A stretch of DNA of 64,000 nt, from NCBI GenBank assembly GCA_009841265.1, contig VXMB01000007.1:536173-600172 (forward strand), in the 5' to 3' direction. The position numbers were made by a program, and so were the translations under genes. The notes below the pieces were generated by a model. It ran no database searches. It was given only the letters and a program-made list of their open reading frames with translations, and had not been told where the DNA came from. Shown here one piece after another: positions 50,641-58,729 of this stretch; the first letter of the stretch is position 1; each line of letters opens with the position of its first letter. This DNA is from Gemmatimonadota bacterium (lineage in GTDB: Bacteria > JAAXHH01).

Positions 50641-51252
50641 ATGAAGCGGTTTACATCATACCTGTTGGCCTGTATGGTCGGCGCATTCGGCCTTTACGGC
50701 TGCGGCGGGGCCGAAGACGCGGCCATGGAAGAGGCGGCAACCGAAGAGATGGCCATGGACGTTGCCATGATCAACGTCGAGGTCAGCAGCATCAGCGAGG
50801 AATTCGCCAACATCAACACGAACGCCACGAGCGATCAGTTGATGGAAGCCGGTTTCGCCGCGGACGGCTGGATTTCGGTGACCCATAACGAACAGACTCT
50901 CGTCATGCCCATGGTCACCGATTACGGCGACGTGGCCGAAGGCGCCTGGCTCGCTCGGATGGACGAGGAGTCCGGCACCCTCCAGATCGCCATTAACGGC
51001 GGCAACGCCGCGACCGACATCGGTGCCGCGGTGGGCGACATGCTCCACGTCATGGCCGCCGACGCCCCGGCAATGGACGAAGGCGAGATGGGCGAAGGCG
51101 AGATGGGCGAAGGCGAAATGGGTGAAGGCGAGATGGGCGAAGGCGAGATGGACGAAGGTGAAGGCGGCATGGACGACGAGGGCGCGGAAGGCGGCGACTC
51201 GGATGCGTCCATGGGCGGAGAGGAAGAAGCCACCACGCAGCCTGCCCCGTAA
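50641..51252 (+). CDS. Lipoprotein with a SAM-hydroxide-adenosyltransferase-type C-terminal barrel
   Basis: A 203-residue lipoprotein. ATG 50641 follows AAAGGA. The lipobox is LYGC with Cys21. Residues ~40-145 match the C-terminal beta-barrel of the SAM hydroxide adenosyltransferase / fluorinase family: EEFANINTNATSDQLMEAG (as FGNxxTNI), then VTDYGDVAEGAWLARMDE and SGTLQIAINGGNAATDIGAA, then VGDMLHVM. The N-terminal catalytic Rossmann part is absent. The tail is acidic with six five-residue units (M-[GD]-E-G-E) and disordered. Located at the outer or inner membrane, facing the periplasm. Function unknown; perhaps a nucleoside-binding or structural module. Confidence 0.7.
   Translation: MKRFTSYLLACMVGAFGLYGCGGAEDAAMEEAATEEMAMDVAMINVEVSSISEEFANINTNATSDQLMEAGFAADGWISVTHNEQTLVMPMVTDYGDVAEGAWLARMDEESGTLQIAINGGNAATDIGAAVGDMLHVMAADAPAMDEGEMGEGEMGEGEMGEGEMGEGEMDEGEGGMDDEGAEGGDSDASMGGEEEATTQPAP
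51073..51162 (+). repeat. 15-base coding tandem repeat (six units)
   Basis: ATGGGCGAAGGCGAG-type units start at 51073, 51088, 51103, 51118, 51133 and 51148. The middle four differ by at most two bases. Unit-number change would keep the frame and alter the tail length of the lipoprotein. Confidence 0.88.
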
Positions 51253-51269
51253 GGTCTTAAGGGCGGCGT

Positions 51270-52673
51270 GTGCACAGCAACATGCCTTCACGCCCCAACA
51301 TTCTCTGGTACTGTACGGATCAGCAGCGTTTCGACACCATCGGCGCGCTCGGCAATCCCCATGTAAGCACGCCGACGCTGGACGGGCTGGTGGGGGAAGG
51401 TGTCACCTTTACGCACGCCTACTGCCAGAGCCCGATCTGCACGCCCAGCCGGTCGAGCTTCATGACGGGCATGTATCCCGGGCGGATCCACAACACCCGA
51501 AACGGCAATGGCGTCTTCGAGAATCCGCCTCCCCTGATTTCCAGACTGCTGGCGGATAGCGGGTATGACTGCGGCCTGGTGGGCAAGTTCCACCTCCAGA
51601 GCGCGGGAAAGCGCACGGAACCCCGCATGGACGACGGCTACCGGTACTGGCGCTTCAGCCACGCGCCGCGGGACGACTGGCCGGAAGGGCATGACTACGC
51701 CGACTGGGTACGCGAGCGCGGCGGCGATCTCGACGCCCTGCGGGCGAGCGAGGACCGGGTCCCGCCCGAGCTTCACCAGACGACCTGGGTCACCGAGTGC
51801 GCCCTGGAGTTCATCACCGAGCGCCGGGCGCCCGACAAGCCCTGGATGCTGACGCTCAACCCCTACGATCCCCACCCGCCGTTTATCCCGCCCCGCGTCT
51901 ACGCCGACCTGTTCGATCCGGCCGATATGCCCGGTCCCCACTTCCGCCCGAGTGACCTGACCCAGCAGGATGAACTCCGGGACGTGTTCTTCCAGTCGGA
52001 GGCCCGGCACCCGGAGACCTTCGACGGCAAGAAGCAGCAGGCCCTTTACTACGCTATGATCAAGCAGATCGACGATCAGTTCGCCCTTATCCTGGGCGAG
52101 CTCGAACGCACCGGGCAGCGGGAGAACACCGTAATCATCTTCACCAGCGACCATGGCGAATGCCTGGGGGACCACGGGCTACTGTGGAAGGGCTGCCGGT
52201 TCTACGAAGGCCTGGTGCGCGTACCCCTGATCTTCTCCCACCCCGGCCACATGAAGTCGGATCTCCGGAGCGACGCGCTGGTCGAACTGATCGACATGTC
52301 GGCGACCATGCTGGATATCGCCGACGTATCCGTGCCCGAGGATTTCCAGGGCCGCAGCCTGCTGCCCATCCTGGACGGCACGGTGGACCCGGGGTACAAC
52401 CGGTCCTTCGTCCGCAGCGAGTATTTCGACGCCGTCTCCAACGATACGCAAGACTATGCCACCATGTACCGGAACGAAAGGTACAAGCTGGTGATGTACC
52501 ATTCCCACGGCAAGGGCGAGCTCTACGACCTGGCCAGGGATCCCTGGGAGTTCGAGAACCTGTGGGACAATCCCGACTACAAAGATTTACGGAGCCACCT
52601 GTCCCTGGAGGCCTTCAACGCCACCATGATCCAGGACATCGATCCGGGGGGCTCCCTGATCGCCGGCACGTGA
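51270..52673 (+). CDS. Sulfatase, cysteine (formylglycine) type
   Basis: A 467-residue sulfatase. GTG 51270 has AAGGG six bases upstream; ATG 51282 is the alternative start. RPNILWYCTDQQRFDTIGAL gives the first metal ligands, CTPSR (SPICTPSRSSFMTGMYPG) the formylglycine Cys, LVGKFHL the catalytic Lys region, and FTSDHGECLGDHGLLWKG the second metal block. No signal peptide. Different subfamily from the sulfatase at 5.2 kb (CSPAR). It follows the lipoprotein by 17 bases, possibly in one transcript. Confidence 0.9.
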   Translation: MHSNMPSRPNILWYCTDQQRFDTIGALGNPHVSTPTLDGLVGEGVTFTHAYCQSPICTPSRSSFMTGMYPGRIHNTRNGNGVFENPPPLISRLLADSGYDCGLVGKFHLQSAGKRTEPRMDDGYRYWRFSHAPRDDWPEGHDYADWVRERGGDLDALRASEDRVPPELHQTTWVTECALEFITERRAPDKPWMLTLNPYDPHPPFIPPRVYADLFDPADMPGPHFRPSDLTQQDELRDVFFQSEARHPETFDGKKQQALYYAMIKQIDDQFALILGELERTGQRENTVIIFTSDHGECLGDHGLLWKGCRFYEGLVRVPLIFSHPGHMKSDLRSDALVELIDMSATMLDIADVSVPEDFQGRSLLPILDGTVDPGYNRSFVRSEYFDAVSNDTQDYATMYRNERYKLVMYHSHGKGELYDLARDPWEFENLWDNPDYKDLRSHLSLEAFNATMIQDIDPGGSLIAGT

Positions 52674-52763
52674 CCGCACGTGATGCCGCGGGCTCCGGTT
52701 GCCGCTTCTCGAACCTGCACGTGACCGCCGCGCACCTGATGAACCCGCTCCGGAGGACACCGG

Positions 52764-53915
52764 ATGATCGTCGACAGAACCCGGCTGGAAGATATGGAGG
52801 AACGCACGCTCGCTCCCTATGCCGTGAAGAGCAGCGCGAGCCGGGGCCGCAGGCATCCCGAGGAGGAGGCGCCGTGGCGGACGCCCTTCCAGCGGGACCG
52901 CGACCGGATTGTGCATTCCAAGTCCTTCCGCCGGCTCGAATACAAGACCCAGGTCTTCGTGTACCACGAGGGCGATCACTACCGGACGCGCCTCACGCAC
53001 ACCATGGAGACGGCGGGCGTTTCCGAAACGATCGCGCGGAACCTCGGCGCCAACCAGGACCTGGCGGCCGCCATTGCCCTGGCCCACGACCTGGGTCATC
53101 CCCCCTTCGGCCACTGCGGCGAGGATGCCCTCGACGTCCTGATGAAGCACTGCGGAGGGTTCCAGCACAACCGGCAGAGCCTGCGCATCATCGATCTGCT
53201 CGAATGGCGCTATCCGTCCTTCCAGGGCCTCAACCTGACCTGGGAGACGCGCGAGGGCATCGCGAAGCACAACGCCCCGCACGGCTTCGACGAGGAGGAT
53301 TTCCAGCCCGGAAAGTTCGCCTCGGTGGAGGCCCAGATCGCCAACGTCGCCGACGAGATCGCCTACAACTCGCATGACCTGGACGACGGCGTGAGCGCGG
53401 GCATACTCAGCCTGGACCAGCTCACCGGCCTGGAGATCTGGGACGGGGCGATCCGCGAGGAGGTGGAGAAGGTCCGGGACCTCGACCCCACGCGCAAGCG
53501 GTACCGGATCATCCGCGCGCTGATCAACCAGATGATCATGGACGTGGTCCGGACGACCCACGAGAACCTGGAACGCCACGGCGTGAAGTCGCCGGACGAA
53601 GTGCGCACGCTCGACGTCCCCGTGGTGGACTACAGCCCGTCCATGGCCGGGAAGAACAGGCAGCTCCGCGCATTCCTGATGGAGAACTTCTACCGGCACT
53701 ACCGGCTGATCCGCATGTCCCGCAAGGCGACCCGGTTCATCGAAAGCCTCTTCAAAGAATACACCGCCGACCCGCGGCAGCTTCCCCCGGCCGGCGTTCC
53801 GCACGGCGAGGACGAGCCGCTCGAGCGCCGGGTATGCGACTACATCGCGGGGATGACGGACCGTTACGCCCTGCGGGAATACGAGCGTCTCTTCGATCCC
53901 TACGAGCGCGTCTGA
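52764..53915 (+). CDS. dgt: dGTP triphosphohydrolase-like HD protein
   Basis: A 383-residue type-2 dGTPase. RDRDRIVHSKSFRRLEYKTQ is the allosteric/nucleotide block; TRLTHTMETAGVSETIARNL gives the first metal His; ALAHDLGHPPFGHCGEDAL is the HD motif; and ANVADEIAYNSHDLDDG the last Asp. Converts dNTPs to nucleosides and triphosphate, lowering dNTP pools or limiting phages. The downstream gap leads to two tRNA genes. Confidence 0.92.
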   Translation: MIVDRTRLEDMEERTLAPYAVKSSASRGRRHPEEEAPWRTPFQRDRDRIVHSKSFRRLEYKTQVFVYHEGDHYRTRLTHTMETAGVSETIARNLGANQDLAAAIALAHDLGHPPFGHCGEDALDVLMKHCGGFQHNRQSLRIIDLLEWRYPSFQGLNLTWETREGIAKHNAPHGFDEEDFQPGKFASVEAQIANVADEIAYNSHDLDDGVSAGILSLDQLTGLEIWDGAIREEVEKVRDLDPTRKRYRIIRALINQMIMDVVRTTHENLERHGVKSPDEVRTLDVPVVDYSPSMAGKNRQLRAFLMENFYRHYRLIRMSRKATRFIESLFKEYTADPRQLPPAGVPHGEDEPLERRVCDYIAGMTDRYALREYERLFDPYERV

Positions 53916-53927
53916 CCCTGATTTTAC

Positions 53928-53955
53928 TTGATTTTCGAGGTGAATTACCTATCTT
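53928..53955 (+). promoter_or_regulatory. Promoter of tRNA-Gln
   Basis: TTGATT (53928-53933), 16-base spacer, TATCTT (53950-53955), 48 bases before the tRNA. The -10 is the same as that of the tRNA-Glu gene. Confidence 0.55.
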
Positions 53956-54003
53956 AAACGCGGCGGCAATCGGGGAAAACGCCCGGTCGGCCGCCGGTCC
54001 GAT

Positions 54004-54074
54004 TGGGGGGTCGTTCAAGGGTAGGACACATGGCTCTGGACCATGGAATCGGGGTTCGAATCCCTGCCCCCCAG
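54004..54074 (+). tRNA. tRNA-Gln (CTG)
   Basis: A cloverleaf can be folded by eye. Acceptor 54004-54010 TGGGGGG pairs with 54067-54073 CCCCCCA, and G54074 is the discriminator. D-arm GTTC/GGAC, anticodon stem CATGG/CCATG with loop CTCTGGA (anticodon CTG at 54036-54038), T-arm CGGGG-TTCGAAT-CCCTG. The T1-A72 pair and G73 are typical of tRNA-Gln. CCA is not encoded. Confidence 0.95.
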
Positions 54075-54153
54075 TGCGCATACCCGCCGGAAAGGCAGGA
54101 TGTGGGCAGCGCGCCGACCTATTCGTGCTGCGGCAGCATCGCGGCCCGACGGC

Positions 54154-54182
54154 TTGACGCCAGCGGGTGAAAGGCGTATCTT
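54154..54182 (+). promoter_or_regulatory. Promoter of tRNA-Glu
   Basis: TTGACG (54154-54159), 17-base spacer, TATCTT (54177-54182), 14 bases before the mature tRNA. So the two adjacent tRNAs have separate promoters. Confidence 0.7.
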
Positions 54183-54196
54183 TACCGATGCAATGT

Positions 54197-54268
54197 GGCG
54201 GTATCGTCTAGTGGTTAGGACGGGTGGTTCTCAGCCATCAAACCGGGGTTCGATTCCCCGTACCGCTA
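54197..54268 (+). tRNA. tRNA-Glu (CTC)
   Basis: Acceptor GGCGGTA (54197-54203) pairs with TACCGCT (54261-54267), ending in a G-U pair; A54268 is the discriminator. D-arm GTC...GAC, anticodon stem GGTGG/CCATC with loop TTCTCAG (anticodon CTC, 54230-54232), T-arm CGGGG-TTCGATT-CCCCG. CCA is not encoded. A terminator follows. Confidence 0.95.
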
Positions 54269-54311
54269 TGTAACTTGAGTTCCGGTCGATCGCCGATAGT
54301 GCCGGCACAAT

Positions 54312-54351
54312 CCCCGAAAAGCCTTTGAACAAGGGCATTTCGGGGTTTTTT
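54312..54351 (+). terminator. Intrinsic terminator after tRNA-Glu
   Basis: CCCCGAAA (54312-54319) pairs with TTTCGGGG (54338-54345), with an inner GCCTT/AAGGGC pairing, followed by six Ts (54346-54351). Confidence 0.85.
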
Positions 54352-54446
54352 GTATGCACGGAGGTCTTCCTGAATATGCGATGGAAATACAGCCCGGCAG
54401 GTGCAAGCGAATAAAACCGTGCGAGGCATGCTAAGCCGATTAACCT

Positions 54447-54701
54447 TCAAGATACCATTTCAAGATACCACAGGATCGCGAATACGATGGCGCTGAATAC
54501 AACCACGCCGGTCAGCACCACGGTAAGGATAAACGACTTCGTGGCGACTTGATTCAGCTTCTCCTCTACCTTCCCCAGCCGTACCCATATGCTTTCGGCC
54601 CCGTGGTACAGATCCCCTTCGATGCGATTGATGGACCGCTTGATTTCCGTGGTGGAATTTCCCTGCTTGCCACGCGATGTCTTATCTTTGTTCTCGCTCA
54701 T
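54447..54701 (-). CDS. Small tail-anchored coiled-coil protein
   Basis: An 84-residue protein. A polar N-terminus (MSENKDKTSRGKQGNSTT) is followed by an amphipathic helix (EIKRSINRIEGDLYHGAE, VRLGKVEEKLNQVATKS) and a C-terminal membrane helix (FILTVVLTGVVVFSAIVFAI). One of several such proteins in this window. Probably oligomeric at the inner membrane; no known function. Confidence 0.6.
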   Translation of the reverse strand: MSENKDKTSRGKQGNSTTEIKRSINRIEGDLYHGAESIWVRLGKVEEKLNQVATKSFILTVVLTGVVVFSAIVFAILWYLEMVS

Positions 54702-54740
54702 GTATTTACCTTGTCTTGCGGTTTATCCTTCTGTTCACTG

Positions 54741-54896
54741 TCATCCCCTGGTCAGGATTTCGGCGCATAAGACGATCAGGCCAAAGGTTCCCAGTAATGT
54801 CAGAATGAGCCAGATGATGAACCAGGCCCGCAGCAGATTCCGGATGCTCTCCAGGATGGTCAATTCCGTGTCCGGAAGCTTGAGATCCCTACCCAT
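54741..54896 (-). CDS. Very small membrane protein
   Basis: A 51-residue protein from ATG 54896 (AAAGG upstream); the open frame begins 11 codons earlier. MGRDLKLPDTELTILESIRN is a short helix followed by a membrane segment WFIIWLILTLLGTFGLIVLC. It lies 39 bases upstream of, and on the same strand as, the coiled-coil gene 54447-54701, so the two may be expressed together. Confidence 0.5.
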   Translation of the reverse strand: MGRDLKLPDTELTILESIRNLLRAWFIIWLILTLLGTFGLIVLCAEILTRG

Positions 54897-55073
54897 CTGC
54901 CTTTCTCCATGCGATGCATACCATATCACGCATTGATGAACGCCTTGAAGAACCGATGATTATCCGGTCTTTCCAAAATAGTGATTTGACAGTCGCTTAC
55001 ACATGAAAAAAAGTTCAATATATGCTATTAACGTGAATATCGGAATAAAAAATGTGATATTTCGTGATTTAGT

Positions 55074-55100
55074 ATAAAAACCGCCTACGGGAAAAGGCGG
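55074..55100 (-). terminator. Intrinsic terminator, minus strand
   Basis: CCGCCT (55081-55086) and AGGCGG (55095-55100) form a stem with an eight-base loop. Read on the minus strand it is followed by GGTTTTTATA, a U-rich tract. It would end a transcript coming from 55213-55400 or from the MarR gene. Confidence 0.65.
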
Positions 55101-55212
55101 ACACGATCATTTCGCGACTATGATCGGCCGTAGCGAAGGCTGTGTTCAGGCGACGGCCCACTGAATAAGAAACGAACCCGGGTCGTTGTGAGGCGGACCG
55201 CGAGATGACCGC

Positions 55213-55401
55213 TTAGTTCAACGCTTCCGATTCATAGGGAAGTACATTGGGCGGCGTGCCATCCAGGTCGCCTTCTATACCGATAGTCGGCAACACGATC
55301 TGCAATCTCGTGGTTTTGTTGCGTTTTTTAGCGTAAGGATCGGATGTGCAGGATACCTTGCGGATGGACCCCGGTATGCTCGGTCGGTCGCTCGGCCGGT
55401 C
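55213..55401 (-). CDS. Possible short reading frame, or fragment of a lost gene
   Basis: The minus-strand frame ending TAA at 55213 reads SSDRPSDRPSIPGSIRKVSC, then TSDPYAKKRNKTTRLQIVLP and TIGIEGDLDGTPPNVLPYES, ending EALN. The 3' two-thirds look protein-like, and a terminator follows ~110 bases later. There is no ATG; GTG or TTG codons near 55290-55305 are the only starts, and none has a good Shine-Dalgarno. It may be a gene remnant. Low confidence. Confidence 0.25.
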   Translation of the reverse strand, partial: DRPSDRPSIPGSIRKVSCTSDPYAKKRNKTTRLQIVLPTIGIEGDLDGTPPNVLPYESEALN

Positions 55402-55660
55402 GCTCGACTTCTACTGGGGAGAGGACCGCGAGCTCGCAAGAAAACGACCGGAACATCGCCCGGAATTGGATTGGTGCGAATTGGGGGTAGAAGGAACGGT
55501 CAGGCTGAACGTGGGTTGGTGGTAGGCTTGATGTGGGCCAGACGTGGGATAGATTAAGACTGATCGCTGGGTGGATCAGCCTAAAGGTAGGGTAGATCTG
55601 AGGCAATATGGGGAAACGAACCGGAATCTGTAATAGCGCGGCGGATCTGGCGCCGCACCA

Positions 55661-56146
55661 TTAACTGGAAGCGGCGGCAGTCGATGCGGCGTCGTCGTTC
55701 GTCCGAAGCTCTTCTTCCGTACACCAGATCAGTTCGAGCGACTGGACCACTTTTTCGAACTGTTCCAGGTCCCACTGGTCGGAAGCCTTCAGGGCCCTGG
55801 CCTTGATGTGCTCCCAGAACATATCGGTCGCCACCCGGCCGTTCTTGGTAAGTTCACACTTTACGACTCTCCGGTCGTTCGGGTCCGAATCCCGCTGAAC
55901 CAACTGCTTCTTCACCAGGCGGTCCACGATGGTCGTGGTTGTGGAAAGGCCGCTGCCCAGGGAGCCGGCCAACTGGCCCATCCTGAGCGGACCTGCGTGC
56001 TCGAGCAGGATCAGTGTCTTGACCTGGGGCACGGTCATGTCCAGCCCCTGCCACTCATCCAGTCTTGCGATGTACGTCAAACGACACAGGTTTCTCACCA
56101 CGGACACATAGCGATCGGAAAGCTCTCTCAGATTGTTGATCTGCAC
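55661..56146 (-). CDS. MarR-family transcriptional regulator
   Basis: A 161-residue winged-helix protein starting at GTG 56146 (GGTGAG upstream). Helix-turn-helix LRMGQLAGSLGSGLSTTTTI, then VDRLVKKQLVQRDSDPNDRR as the wing with the conserved D-x-R. The C-terminus is an Ala/Ser-rich tail. MarR proteins repress efflux or catabolic genes and are relieved by phenolic-type ligands. No obvious target is adjacent. Confidence 0.88.
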   Translation of the reverse strand: MQINNLRELSDRYVSVVRNLCRLTYIARLDEWQGLDMTVPQVKTLILLEHAGPLRMGQLAGSLGSGLSTTTTIVDRLVKKQLVQRDSDPNDRRVVKCELTKNGRVATDMFWEHIKARALKASDQWDLEQFEKVVQSLELIWCTEEELRTNDDAASTAAASS

Positions 56147-56706
56147 GATCTCTCACCTTCGTTAAATCACCGGCTCATACGAGGAAACAGGGAACGTCAT
56201 CCGCTATCAACGTGATACGCAATTCTACGCAACAAACAGTGCTTCTGTCAAGCAATATCAGGCAATTCGTGCAATCTGCAGGGTGGGTTTGTGATGGAAA
56301 AATCACACCGGTTACGGAAACCGGAACATATCCAATAATACTAAACAACAACAATAATAAATGAAATAAAGTTATGATTTATATCAGTATTCGGTAATAA
56401 CAAACATCACTATCCGACTTTTAATCGTTACAATTGCGCTCTAAACGTGTACTTAGTAATTGTTGTTGCACAAAAGTATCTTTGTAATCATACTCTTAAA
56501 TGAACAATTAAAACAATTAACGAAAATTACAGTAAACCATATATTGAACAAAAACAGGTCTTTGTCTAACCCTGTGTATTCTGCCTGAAAATTTTGTGAA
56601 TTGTGCAATAATACTGACAACCCGATTAATGGCGGCAACTTGTTCATGGGTATTACTCCATGTAAATGAAGCGGCCGCCGGCCGTGCCATTTAAGGTCAG
56701 TAGACA

Positions 56707-56742
56707 AGAAGCCCCGGGCCCTGTGAAACGGCCGGGGCTTCT
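56707..56742. other. Strong hairpin without U-tract
   Basis: AGAAGCCCCGG (56707-56717) pairs perfectly with CCGGGGCTTCT (56732-56742) across a 14-base loop. Neither side has a T-run, so it is not a standard intrinsic terminator. Confidence 0.6.
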
Positions 56743-56896
56743 CGCTGGGAATAGAAAGACCTGAGGGCATTTGTCCGCGAGTTGATGGACACTGTGGACA
56801 GGATGGCACAGCAAAACGGCAAAGGGATACTGCGCAACTAACCTCCTTATTCACCCCGCCGGCAGGAAAAGATATGTACTCCTTTCTCCGCAATAG

Positions 56897-56950
56897 ATAT
56901 CCACACGTTATCCACGCCTGATTCACTCTCCACTCCGTAAGTTATCCACA
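56897..56950 (+). promoter_or_regulatory. Cluster of DnaA-box-like 9-mers
   Basis: TTATCCACA at 56942-56950 is a perfect box. TTATCCACG at 56908-56916 and ATATCCACA at 56897-56905 differ by one base each. All three have the same orientation within 54 bases. Confidence 0.55.
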
Positions 56951-56977
56951 TTTTGTACACACGTTGGCTGCAAGCTG

Positions 56978-58006
56978 CTATCGCGGCCTGAACTGGTCGG
57001 CCAGCTTCTCCGCCCAGGCCCGGTTCGCGTCGATCGTTCGGCCGGCGTTGTGCGGCGTATGCACGACGTTGTGGCGCCCGAGCAGCGGATCCCCGAGGGG
57101 CAGGGGTTCTATGTCCCACACGTCCGCCGCCAGGCTCAGCTCGTCGGCCAGGACCCGCCGCCGGACCGCTTCCATGTCGCAAATCAGAGCCCGGGTCACC
57201 AGCACCACGAGACACCCGCGGGGCAGGGCGTCGATGTGTTCGGCTTCGACCAGGCCGTGCGTGGATTCGGTCAGCGGCACCATGGGCGCGAACACCTCCG
57301 CATCCGAGACCAGTTGGTCCAGGTGGTAGATCCGGCGCGTGCCGGCGCGGTGAAAGCCCGGTTCGGTGGCGTAGGGGTCCCAGGCCGCCACGTCGGCGCC
57401 CAGCATGGACGCGAAGCTAGCGTACCGGCTGGCGATGTTGCCGGCCCCCACGATCCGCACCCGCTTACCGGCCAGCGTGCCGCTCGCGAAGGCGGGATCG
57501 TCACCGAACTGCTGGCCCCGCGTCCCTGGCCGGCCCCGTCCGCCGGGAGGCTCGTAGTCCCACGGCCCCTGACCGTCGATGATCTCCCGGTGCAACTGGG
57601 GGATCCGCCGTAAACCGCACAGCGTCAGCGCCAGCCCGAATTCCGCCACGGACTGCGACCAGAACCCCTCGCTCGGATGGTCGTAGACGGCGACGCCGGC
57701 TTCGGTCAGGTACGTGCCGCATGCCTCGTCCAGCCCCCGGTCGTAGGCGGCTTGAAAAGTCGCTTCCTCCAGCGCACCGAACTTCCTTAGACATTCAATG
57801 GTCACCGCCATGCCGAGGGTGGCCAGCCGTGTCACGTTTCCCGCAAGTTCCGCAAATCCCGCGTCCGCCACGACCTCGCCCAGGGGCCGGTCGTCCCCGT
57901 GCGCCGGGCGTATGAGTTCGGCTTCGGGCCAGAGGGTATGGAAATGGTCCGCGGCAAAGGGCCATACCCCGTCGAAGTCTGGATGAACGACGATCAGATC
58001 GCCCAT
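56978..58006 (-). CDS. D-2-hydroxyacid dehydrogenase family protein
   Basis: A 342-residue NAD-dependent enzyme. Start ATG 58006, GGAGG eight bases upstream. The NAD motif is GKRVRIVGAGNIASRYASFA, with the acceptor Asp in VAAWDPYA; PMVPLTESTHGLVEAEHI and VLVTRALICDMEAV (Arg site) follow; the Glu and His of the catalytic triad are in DVWDIEPLPL and VHTPHNAGRTID. The N-terminal catalytic domain is long and atypical (WPFAADHFHTLWPEAELI). Substrate unknown. Confidence 0.87.
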   Translation of the reverse strand: MGDLIVVHPDFDGVWPFAADHFHTLWPEAELIRPAHGDDRPLGEVVADAGFAELAGNVTRLATLGMAVTIECLRKFGALEEATFQAAYDRGLDEACGTYLTEAGVAVYDHPSEGFWSQSVAEFGLALTLCGLRRIPQLHREIIDGQGPWDYEPPGGRGRPGTRGQQFGDDPAFASGTLAGKRVRIVGAGNIASRYASFASMLGADVAAWDPYATEPGFHRAGTRRIYHLDQLVSDAEVFAPMVPLTESTHGLVEAEHIDALPRGCLVVLVTRALICDMEAVRRRVLADELSLAADVWDIEPLPLGDPLLGRHNVVHTPHNAGRTIDANRAWAEKLADQFRPR

Positions 58007-58161
58007 GTGGATATCCTCCGAGGTGAGAAAAACAAAATAAGTCACGAGAATGCGAAAATTACGGGCGACTAATCACTATATAGCCGGCATTCATCGAGGT
58101 GGCAACGGCAAGAGGATGACCAGCATGGTTATCCTTGAACAATCCACAACGGAGGTTTAAA

Positions 58162-58596
58162 TTGAATAAACCACAAGTACCGGATCACACCGACGACTTC
58201 GATCACAGGATATCGGCCCTGGAGTCGGACATGGACACGATCAAATCGAATTTCGAGGGCCTGACCGCCACGCTGCAGAAATCGTTTGCCAAGGTCGAAG
58301 AAGATATTCAGGGTGTCCGGGATTTGATTGCAAAGGTAATCGTACATACCAATGAACGATTCAGATCCATGGACGACAAGATACAGTCCATGGATGCCAG
58401 GATACAATCCACTCGCGATGACCTGCAGAAAAGCTTCAGGGATGATCTGCGCGATTTCCGCAGGGAAATCAAAGAGGATGTACGAGAAATCAAAGAGGAT
58501 GTTAAAGAGGATGTAAGGAACAGCGTCAACGGGTTACGGTGGACCGTTGGAATCATCGTTGCACTCGCTGTAGCGGTGATGAAATTGTTGCCGTAA
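58162..58596 (+). CDS. Coiled-coil protein with C-terminal membrane anchor
   Basis: A 144-residue protein. I start at TTG 58162 because GGAGG lies six bases before it; the frame extends upstream without a signal. A long coiled coil (DHRISALESDMDTIKSNFEG, ATLQKSFAKVEEDIQGVRDL, SMDDKIQSMDARIQSTRDDL, then repeated EIKEDVREIKEDVKEDV) ends with a membrane helix WTVGIIVALAVAVMKLL. Paralogous in style to those at 23.7, 54.4 and 61.5-62.1 kb. Function unknown. Confidence 0.7.
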   Translation: MNKPQVPDHTDDFDHRISALESDMDTIKSNFEGLTATLQKSFAKVEEDIQGVRDLIAKVIVHTNERFRSMDDKIQSMDARIQSTRDDLQKSFRDDLRDFRREIKEDVREIKEDVKEDVRNSVNGLRWTVGIIVALAVAVMKLLP

Positions 58597-58625
58597 GCAG
58601 ATTTGGAATTTTCGACGCTGGTGAT

Positions 58626-58717
58626 GCCCGCTCGACTCGGGTGTCGCCCGTTCGATCCGGTTTCGCTCGTCCGATTCGAGTACCGCCCGTTCGAACCGGG
58701 TACGCCCGTTTTCTCAG
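58626..58717. repeat. Degenerate 19-20-base palindromic tandem repeat
   Basis: Four to five units of the form CGCCCGTTCGAACCGGGT, each nearly self-complementary (CCCGTTCGAACCGGG), fill the gap before the LmbE deacetylase. The core CGCCCGTTCGA is almost that of the array on the other side of the gene. Confidence 0.75.
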
Positions 58718-58729
58718 ATGTGACATGAA

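Larger units (their letters stand above)
54930..55660. other. 730-base gap, mostly without genes
   Basis: AT-rich at first (54950-55080). It contains a minus-strand terminator, a short possible minus-strand coding stretch (both listed separately), a (CGGTCGCTCG)-type doubled repeat near 55381-55406, and then G/T-rich low-complexity DNA with degenerate GGGTAGA/GTGGG words to 55620. I see no further gene. Confidence 0.6.
56147..56977. other. 830-base gap with AT-rich stretch, strong hairpin and DnaA-box-like sites
   Basis: No gene is supported. Bases ~56320-56570 are very AT-rich against a GC-rich background. A perfect 11-base stem lies at 56707-56742, and a cluster of TTATCCACA-like 9-mers at 56897-56950. 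The combination resembles a replication-origin or other DnaA-controlled region. Confidence 0.5.

Noticed and set aside
55328..55606. 92-residue minus-strand frame
   Set aside because: Low-complexity, starts in degenerate repeat DNA and shows no motif; the overlapping frame ending at 55213 looks slightly more protein-like, but is itself weak.
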